A stretch of 19,781 nt of DNA, from positions 1-19,781 of the forward strand of contig JAWBOW010000013.1 of assembly GCA_038825775.1 (NCBI GenBank), written 5' to 3'. This DNA is from JAWBOW01 sp038825775 (GTDB lineage Archaea; Nanobdellota; Nanobdellia; Woesearchaeales; WAPY01). Shown one piece after another: positions 14,755-19,781 of this stretch. The stretch's first letter is position 1. Each line of letters starts with the position of its first letter. The position numbers and the translations under genes were made by a program. Under the pieces are notes generated by a model that made no database searches, had not been told where the DNA came from, and worked only from the letters and a program-made list of their open reading frames with translations.

Positions 14755-17109
14755 ATGAATAGACTTGTAAAAAAGATTGTAGCTTTAGGAGCTGGAACTT
14801 TTATGCTCGGAGCTACAGTAATGGGAGCATTGGCTGCAGCAAACTTGAACCAATACCCAGCACCATTTATACAGAACGGAAAGTTTAATGGACTTATAGT
14901 GGTTGGCAGCACAGCAAAAGCAGATGATGTGATTGGTGCAACAGATATTGGAATGAGCTTACAAGCAGCTAATGTAATTGAAAAACCAATAGAAGGAACA
15001 ACACAAACAGTTGTTGAAGGAGGAGTAAAAATAGAAACCTCTTCAAACAGATTGAACTATGACGAAGCATTAACATCAACTGGAAAAACTGTTATTACAG
15101 AAACAGATCTTCCTGAATTGTTAAAAACAACAACATTAACAGACAGAAGTGGAAACTCATACAATGTAAAAACACAAGTTGGAGTGATTGGTGCAAAGGT
15201 AAACTTTGGAAAATCACTTCCAGAGACAGATGAGCCAGTATTATACTTGGACGTGAGCACAGGAACTCCAAGTTACACATTACAAATACAATTCCCAACA
15301 GCAGTAAACTTAACAAACGCTTATGGAAAGACAATAACATTGTTTGGAAAGGAATACACTTTGAGTGACCAAACATCAGAGCTCACCTCAACAAAGGTAA
15401 CATTGTATGGAAGCGCTGTTGACCAAACATTCAATGCTGGAGAAACTTCAACAGTAAATGTTGGAGGTAAACAAGTAACAATTAATGTAATTGGTGTGAA
15501 TACACAATCAGCAACTGCAACAGCAACAATAAAAGTAAATGACGAGACAGCAACAGTTGAAAAAGGATACACATATACAATTGGTGGTGAAAGAATATAT
15601 GTAAAGGATATCTTTGCATATACACAACCAGTTGGTGGTGGTGGAGTAAGATTGTTCTTAGGAAGTGAAAAGATTGTTTTAGAAGATGGACAACAAGTTG
15701 CAAAAGGAGTTACAGGAACAAACTATGTTGATGGAACTTCAGTATCAATAAGTTCCTCAGGAGGAAAAATCTCAACAATAACCATAACAGTAACACCATA
15801 CAACCTTTATCCACAAATAAAGGTAATAAAAGCTGGAGAGGAATTTGTTGATCCTGTGTTTGGAGCATTCAAGTGGACATTCACAGGAGGAAGTGCTGCT
15901 TTGGATGACGCTGGAAAGACAAAGGTAAGAATTTGGTCAAGTGCTGAAGATAGAATGTCAATTGAGTTCACAAGCAAAGCTGGAATAAAGTATTCAACAC
16001 AGTTTGCTTATGGACACAGCACTAACCAAATATCATTAAAGATTGGAGATTACACATTACACACAACTGGAAATAATGTTAGCAAGAACAACTACTTCAT
16101 ACTTGGAAGTGGAGAATACCAACACATCTTCAGATTAACAGCATTCAGGAACAGCTCATCAGCACAAAGCATTGTTGTCCAAGACATTGGCTCAGGAACA
16201 AGCAACGAGTGGGGCTTCGACTCAAATTATAGAGGAACAATGGTTTATGATGGCAACACATACTACTTTGTTGCTTATCCAACAGGAACTTCTGATGGGT
16301 ATATATTATTAAAAGAGAGTGATTACACAACAGACTATAACTTCACAAACCAAGTGTATACAATAAATGACAACTTAATAACAATAACAAATACTTCAGT
16401 AACAATACAAGAAAAAACAGGATATAGTGGTGGAACACCATCTGCTTATGGTGTATTAGCAGTTCCAATAAGCTACACATCAGGTGCTTCTGGAAATGAT
16501 TTAAAAATCTCAGGAACACCTACATACACAGCATCATATGGTAGTGCTTCATGGAGTGGAGCAATACAAGTTGGAACTACAGGGTATAATTATCAGGCAC
16601 TAACTCCATTTGGAACATTCATGAAATACACTGGTGGAGACACACCATCAGTAGAATTCTATGTTCCAAAGGAAGAAGTGACTTATAATGTGTATTTGGC
16701 ACCAATAGCTGCAACAGCAGTAACAACCGGAACAGGAACAACATACAAGGAAGTTCAACCAATAAAACCTGTTGTGACTGTTTTGGACAGGGAAGTTTCA
16801 GACTACAAAGCTCAAAACTTGATAGTTGTTGGAGGACCTTGTGTCAATTCAATTGCAGCAACATTAATGCCATACACAACAGATTGCTGGGAGGGCTTTA
16901 CACCTGGAAAGGCATTGATAAAGCTCTTTGAGCATCCAAACGGAAATGTGGCATTATTGGTTGCTGGTTATTCAGCAGATGACACAAGGAGAGCTGCAAG
17001 AGTCCTTGCAAACTATAAGGACTATGCTTCAAAGCTCAAGGGAACAGAAGTTGTTGTTACAGGAACTGACTTAACAAACATTAATGTAGAAGCTCCAACA
17101 ACCCAGTAA
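14755..17109 (+). CDS. S-layer protein
   Basis: A 784-residue secreted protein, the predicted main surface lattice subunit. A signal peptide (MNRLVKK, then a hydrophobic stretch to about residue 27, ALAA cleavage region) precedes the archaeal S-layer N-terminal signature: YPAPFIQNGKFNG, LIVVGSTAKADDVIGATDIG. The middle is long, Thr/Ser/Gly-rich and beta-stranded. The C-terminal domain repeats the theme: NLIVVGGPCVNSIAATLM, CWEGFTPGKALIKLF, ALLVAGYSADDTRRAARVL. The two cysteines there probably form a disulfide. There is no C-terminal membrane helix or PGF-type sorting motif, as in methanococcal S-layer proteins. Codon use is shifted to ACA, GGA, CCA, AAC and AAG relative to the neighbours, a sign of high expression. 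Transcribed alone, with a long leader and strong ribosome binding site. Confidence 0.93.
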   Translation: MNRLVKKIVALGAGTFMLGATVMGALAAANLNQYPAPFIQNGKFNGLIVVGSTAKADDVIGATDIGMSLQAANVIEKPIEGTTQTVVEGGVKIETSSNRLNYDEALTSTGKTVITETDLPELLKTTTLTDRSGNSYNVKTQVGVIGAKVNFGKSLPETDEPVLYLDVSTGTPSYTLQIQFPTAVNLTNAYGKTITLFGKEYTLSDQTSELTSTKVTLYGSAVDQTFNAGETSTVNVGGKQVTINVIGVNTQSATATATIKVNDETATVEKGYTYTIGGERIYVKDIFAYTQPVGGGGVRLFLGSEKIVLEDGQQVAKGVTGTNYVDGTSVSISSSGGKISTITITVTPYNLYPQIKVIKAGEEFVDPVFGAFKWTFTGGSAALDDAGKTKVRIWSSAEDRMSIEFTSKAGIKYSTQFAYGHSTNQISLKIGDYTLHTTGNNVSKNNYFILGSGEYQHIFRLTAFRNSSSAQSIVVQDIGSGTSNEWGFDSNYRGTMVYDGNTYYFVAYPTGTSDGYILLKESDYTTDYNFTNQVYTINDNLITITNTSVTIQEKTGYSGGTPSAYGVLAVPISYTSGASGNDLKISGTPTYTASYGSASWSGAIQVGTTGYNYQALTPFGTFMKYTGGDTPSVEFYVPKEEVTYNVYLAPIAATAVTTGTGTTYKEVQPIKPVVTVLDREVSDYKAQNLIVVGGPCVNSIAATLMPYTTDCWEGFTPGKALIKLFEHPNGNVALLVAGYSADDTRRAARVLANYKDYASKLKGTEVVVTGTDLTNINVEAPTTQ

Positions 17110-17134
17110 AGCTGAGTAGTTTGGCTAAAAAAAA

Positions 17135-17164
17135 TTTTTTTATTTTTTTATTTTATATTTTTTC
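17135..17164 (+). terminator. Oligo-T terminator of the S-layer gene
   Basis: About 25 bases after the S-layer stop codon begins a run of T-tracts (TTTTTTTATTTTTTTATTTT and more), the strongest U-tract in the window on this strand. No stable hairpin precedes it. This agrees with archaeal U-tract termination. Confidence 0.6.
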
Positions 17165-17334
17165 TCAAAAAATTTTTAATCAAAAACCAGATTTTTAGGT
17201 TTTATTCTATAAAAAAAAGCAAAGGTTAAAATAGCATAGAAAAATTTTATGAATAAAAAAAATTATTTTTTAGATTTATTTTTAATCTTTTTATTGTAAT
17301 GAAAGAATATTTTATTAAAAACCAAGAGGGAAAA

Positions 17335-17345
17335 GTTTAAATAAT
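17335..17345 (+). promoter_or_regulatory. TATA box candidate for the PRC-barrel gene
   Basis: GTTTAAATAAT, 65-75 bases before the ATG at 17410, would give a leader of about 45 bases with a GTGAGGGA ribosome binding site near 17397-17404. It lies in the 300-base gap 17110-17409, which otherwise holds the S-layer terminator and AT-rich DNA with no gene seen. Confidence 0.45.
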
Positions 17346-17409
17346 AGAAATGTTTTTTATGTTTTAATAATAAAAAAAATTAATTTATGATTTTTGTGAG
17401 GGAAGAAGT

Positions 17410-17679
17410 ATGTTAAGAATGAAAAGAATAAGCGAAACATATAATATAAAGGTTTTTACTGAGGATGGAGATTATTTTGGAGATGTTGAAGAAGCATTGC
17501 TTGGAGAGAACAAAGTAAGTGCTTGGAGAATAAGGGCTACAAAAGGGTCTTATTTAAGCAAGATTGTTGGAAATGCTAAAGGAGTTATTGTTCCTCACCA
17601 ACTTGTAAAGAGTATTGGAGATATAATGCTTATAAGCAGACAAGCAGTTCCTAATTATAAGGGTTCTGAAGAGGAATAA
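17410..17679 (+). CDS. Single PRC-barrel domain protein (possible CdpB-like)
   Basis: An 89-residue cytoplasmic protein consisting of one PRC-barrel: a first strand pair (MKRISETYNIKVFTEDGDYFGDVEEALLG), the middle strand NKVSAWRIRATKG, a small linker SYLSKIVGNAKG, then VIVPHQLVKSIGDIMLISR, which is the conserved closing part of the fold. Stand-alone archaeal PRC-barrel proteins include the cell-division factors CdpB1/CdpB2 of haloarchaea, which act with SepF and FtsZ; other PRC-barrels bind RNA-processing or photosynthetic partners. A division role is therefore possible but not shown here. GTGAGGGA lies upstream of the ATG at 17410; an ATG at 17419 is an alternative start. Confidence 0.88.
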   Translation: MLRMKRISETYNIKVFTEDGDYFGDVEEALLGENKVSAWRIRATKGSYLSKIVGNAKGVIVPHQLVKSIGDIMLISRQAVPNYKGSEEE

Positions 17680-17723
17680 ATAATAAGAACTTATAATAAA
17701 TTCTTAAATTAAGATTTATTGAA

Positions 17724-17749
17724 TTTTTTATTTTATAAACTCTTTTTTA
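17724..17749 (+). terminator. T-tract terminator after the PRC-barrel gene
   Basis: Two T-runs (TTTTTTATTTTAT and TCTTTTTTAT) lie 45-70 bases after the stop codon of the PRC-barrel gene and before the next promoter. This is a plausible U-tract terminator, with no hairpin seen. Confidence 0.4.
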
Positions 17750-17833
17750 TAAACACTTATGTTATAAATAAAGCTTAGATTTTTTTATTTTAAACCCATT
17801 CTTAATTTATTTTTAACTTAAAAATAGTAAATA

Positions 17834-17843
17834 ATTTATAATA
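17834..17843 (+). promoter_or_regulatory. TATA box for a leaderless transcript
   Basis: ATTTATAATA is centred 25 bases before the ATG at 17863, which places initiation at the A of the start codon. No Shine-Dalgarno is present in the 20 bases before that ATG. Confidence 0.6.
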
Positions 17844-17862
17844 GTTGTTCTAACATTATATT

Positions 17863-19035
17863 ATGAGTACTGTAGATTCTTATTTTAAGGAATTTAATAT
17901 TAATAAATGGTTTGAGTTAAACAAAGGAACTTCTGCTAGTGAGATCAAAAAACTTGGCAAGGGAAGAAAAATCATTGGAATAGAAGAACTAACAGATTTT
18001 ATCTTAAATTTGAATGAAAAAAACAACGAATACGCGATTCTTGATAAGAAGCAAATGTTTTTTCCAACAATTTATTATGTCGAGTATGATTTTCCCTCGG
18101 ATGCTTTTATAACTTATGCAAACACAATAAACATTCCCTTCTTCACAAGATATGAAAGATTATTACAAGGAAGTCCTCAAAAGCTTTTCATAGACAAACA
18201 CAAAGAATATACTCTTAATGCTTATAAGAAAATAGAGAGTTCAGGATATTCCCTATTTGATACTAAATATTTTAATGAGCATTTCTCCACTCGTGGTTTT
18301 AAGTATATGAAATCAACAACAACTCACAATATTGTTTCTGAAAACCACATAATAAGAGGTTGGATGTTATTTAGCACTCTTACAAAACTCTCAGAAAAAG
18401 GAATTTATTGTATGGAATACTCAACTGCTGGTGGAAACTTTTACATGAGAATACCATCAACAACCAAAACAAAAAATATTGAATTAGAAGAAATATTAAA
18501 CGGTGAGGAGAGAAAAGATGTTCTTACAAGAAATTATGTTACTGAGGAAAATAAAATTAGTGAGTGGCATTTGTTCTATGCAAAAGTTGAAGATAAAGGA
18601 GAGGTTTATAGGGGGAGAAAAACAAAGTATAAGATTCCAGAAGAATTTTTAGACCACAGAATTATAGCAACAATGATTTTGAGACAGTTTGTTTATAAAA
18701 TACTTAACAAAGAGGAAGGTTTAAGAAAAGAAAATTTTAATATGAGGGACTATGCTGAAAAACCAAGAGAATTAAAAAAGGTTCTTTATAATATAATTCC
18801 TGTTCCTTCAAGAAAAGCATTAGAAATATATTCTAAACTTATTAATAGGGTAGTAATAAAAGGGAGGGATAATCCAAAACTGAGTATAAGAGAGCTTGAG
18901 AGTTTATTTTCTGCTCTGAACAAAAGGGCTTTTTTAGAAAATGAGAAAATTTATGAGCAGGATGATCCCTATCAACGCCTTACTTTTCACAGGGACTTAA
19001 TCTTAGAAGAAACAATTAAATGGATGCTAAAATAA
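17863..19035 (+). CDS. Hypothetical protein of 390 residues
   Basis: I do not recognise this protein. It appears soluble, with no signal peptide or membrane helix, and mixed alpha/beta. The most distinctive stretches are QMFFPTIYYVEYDFPSD near residue 65, RGWMLFSTLTKLSEKGIYCMEYSTAGGNF around 165-195, and a C-terminal helical part ending DDPYQRLTFHRDLILEETIKW. None matches a catalytic motif I know. It starts without a leader, 25 bases after a TATA box, and stands alone between the PRC-barrel gene and convergent uS10. Base composition resembles its neighbours, so there is no sign of recent transfer. It may be a lineage-specific orphan family. Confidence 0.8.
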   Translation: MSTVDSYFKEFNINKWFELNKGTSASEIKKLGKGRKIIGIEELTDFILNLNEKNNEYAILDKKQMFFPTIYYVEYDFPSDAFITYANTINIPFFTRYERLLQGSPQKLFIDKHKEYTLNAYKKIESSGYSLFDTKYFNEHFSTRGFKYMKSTTTHNIVSENHIIRGWMLFSTLTKLSEKGIYCMEYSTAGGNFYMRIPSTTKTKNIELEEILNGEERKDVLTRNYVTEENKISEWHLFYAKVEDKGEVYRGRKTKYKIPEEFLDHRIIATMILRQFVYKILNKEEGLRKENFNMRDYAEKPRELKKVLYNIIPVPSRKALEIYSKLINRVVIKGRDNPKLSIRELESLFSALNKRAFLENEKIYEQDDPYQRLTFHRDLILEETIKWMLK

Positions 19036-19360
19036 ATAAATTAAAGAAAATAAAAAAAGAAGGTTAATTTTCCAAAATTCCTTATTCGGTTATCAAATTT
19101 TTATTTGGTTATAATTTCTTATTTAAATTTAAAATTGTTTTTTGGACTATTCAAAAATTTTCATTATTTTTAAAATCCTTTTAATCCAAATAATAATTAT
19201 TATTAGAACCAAAAGAATAGAACTTATGAGAATTATAATATTATCCTAATATTTTGTAGAAAAATTTAACTTGTTAAATTCTTAAAAACTTCTTAAAATT
19301 AAGCCTTTATTATTTTATTATTTTTATTTTTGTTTGATTTTTTTAATCTTAAACTAAATC
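19036..19360. other. Gene-free spacer between convergent genes
   Basis: This 325-base stretch separates two convergent genes. It is almost entirely A and T. It holds an 18-base inverted repeat (AATTTAAC-TT-GTTAAATT, 19263-19280) and T-rich runs at about 19307-19345 that could end plus-strand transcription. I see no coding frame, RNA gene or promoter. Confidence 0.5.
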
Positions 19361-19666
19361 TTAATCGATCATCTCAATTTCAATATTCAAGCCTTCAGGA
19401 ACAGGAACCCTCATAACTAATCTTAATGTTCTCTCGTCTGCTTCTAAATCAATCAATCTTTTATGAATCCTCATCTCATACCTCTCATAAGTTTCTGAAC
19501 CATCACCGCAAGGAGATTTTCTTGTTGTCACTCTAAGTTTCTTTGTTGGCAAGGGAATAGGACCTCTAATCTCAACTCCTGTTTTTTCTACTATTGACTT
19601 TATATAATCACATGTTTGATTTATTTTTTCAATGTCCGTACTTGCCAATTTTATCCTTGCCTTCAT
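19361..19666 (-). CDS. rps10: 30S ribosomal protein uS10 (S10)
   Basis: A 101-residue small-subunit protein of the 30S head. The N-terminal KARIKLASTDIEKINQTCDYI, the loop motif GPIPLPTKKLRVTTRKSPCGDGSETYERYEMRIHKRLIDL and the strand MRVPVPEGLNIEIEM are diagnostic. The loop histidine and basic residues that contact 16S rRNA are intact; length is normal for archaea. The ATG at 19666 has a GTGTGA-type upstream sequence. In many archaea this gene follows the elongation factor 1A gene; here the 115 bases upstream to the window edge show no coding frame on this strand, only an inverted repeat at 19722-19749, so the upstream neighbour cannot be judged. Confidence 0.96.
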   Translation of the reverse strand: MKARIKLASTDIEKINQTCDYIKSIVEKTGVEIRGPIPLPTKKLRVTTRKSPCGDGSETYERYEMRIHKRLIDLEADERTLRLVMRVPVPEGLNIEIEMID

Positions 19667-19721
19667 AAAATATCACACTTTCAATTTTTTCTATTTTTAG
19701 TTAGTTTTTGTCAATCTTGAA

Positions 19722-19749
19722 TCATGATAACCTTTGAAAATTATCATGA
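19722..19749. repeat. Inverted repeat (9-bp arms) upstream of rps10
   Basis: TCATGATAA (19722-19730) and TTATCATGA (19741-19749) are perfect inverted arms around a 10-base loop, with two more matching pairs beyond one mismatch. It lies 56-83 bases upstream of the uS10 start. It could be a hairpin in an rps10 leader, a regulator-binding palindrome, or the terminator of a gene beyond the window. Confidence 0.45.
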
Positions 19750-19781
19750 ATCGCTGTTTTTATGAATTAATTTTTAAACAA

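Noticed and set aside
15057..15703. Several minus-strand frames opposite the S-layer gene
   Set aside because: They overlap one another in different frames, are Val/Ser/Leu-rich from antisense composition, and lie inside a gene with clear S-layer signatures.
19189..19204. Perfect 16-base palindrome AATAATAATTATTATT
   Set aside because: A low-complexity A/T palindrome is expected by chance in DNA of this composition.
19263..19280. Inverted repeat AATTTAAC-TT-GTTAAATT as a terminator or operator
   Set aside because: A/T-only apart from one C-G pair, with a two-base loop and no U-tract next to it; noted in the spacer entry but not called as a functional site.
1..19781. CRISPR array, insertion sequence, prophage or attachment site
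   Set aside because: No regularly spaced repeats, transposase, integrase or target-site duplications were found; the tRNA gene is intact with no duplicated 3' end nearby.

Overview
The window is chromosomal DNA from a very AT-rich archaeon. The evidence is an archaeal-type membrane LonB protease, an archaeal Sm-like protein, eukaryote/archaea-type ribosomal proteins eS8 and eL37, a tRNA-Leu with archaeal features and no encoded CCA, TATA-box promoters, a mixture of leaderless starts and GGTGA-type ribosome binding sites, and an archaeal S-layer protein. The small proteins, compact layout and several helical orphans suggest a DPANN lineage of the Woesearchaeota/Pacearchaeota/Nanoarchaeota kind. 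That placement is inference from style, not from a marker tree.

Layout. 1-3140: three proteins I do not recognise. The first two (413 and 216 aa, convergent) appear to share a distant all-helical module; the third (343 aa) has a leaderless start. 3206-4026 (minus): a compact operon LSm - eL37 - eS8; the 56-codon eL37 gene is easy to miss. 4143-4499: a small protein with a basic amphipathic N-terminus and a C-terminal coiled coil. 4616-7814 (minus): a two-gene envelope operon, a small two-helix membrane protein followed by a large secreted protein of repeated Ig-like domains. 8014-9906: LonB. 10252-10815: a CBS-pair/zinc-ribbon protein. 11026-12930: a 634-aa protein with two nucleotidyltransferase domains, the first apparently degenerate, then a HEPN-like helical region.

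13026-13109 is tRNA-Leu(UAG), divergent from a plus-strand pair: a HhH-GPD DNA glycosylase lacking the lyase lysine, followed by a PHP phosphoesterase. These could act in sequence on damaged DNA. 14755-17109 is the S-layer gene, with an elaborate promoter, a long leader and the strongest Shine-Dalgarno in the window. Then come a single PRC-barrel protein (possibly related to the archaeal division protein CdpB), an unrecognised 390-aa protein with a leaderless start, and convergent uS10 at the right edge.

No CRISPR array, insertion sequence, prophage or restriction system was seen. The least ordinary parts are the tandem nucleotidyltransferase/HEPN protein, the envelope operon, the shared helical module of the first two genes, the glycosylase-PHP pair, and the repeats in front of the S-layer TATA box.
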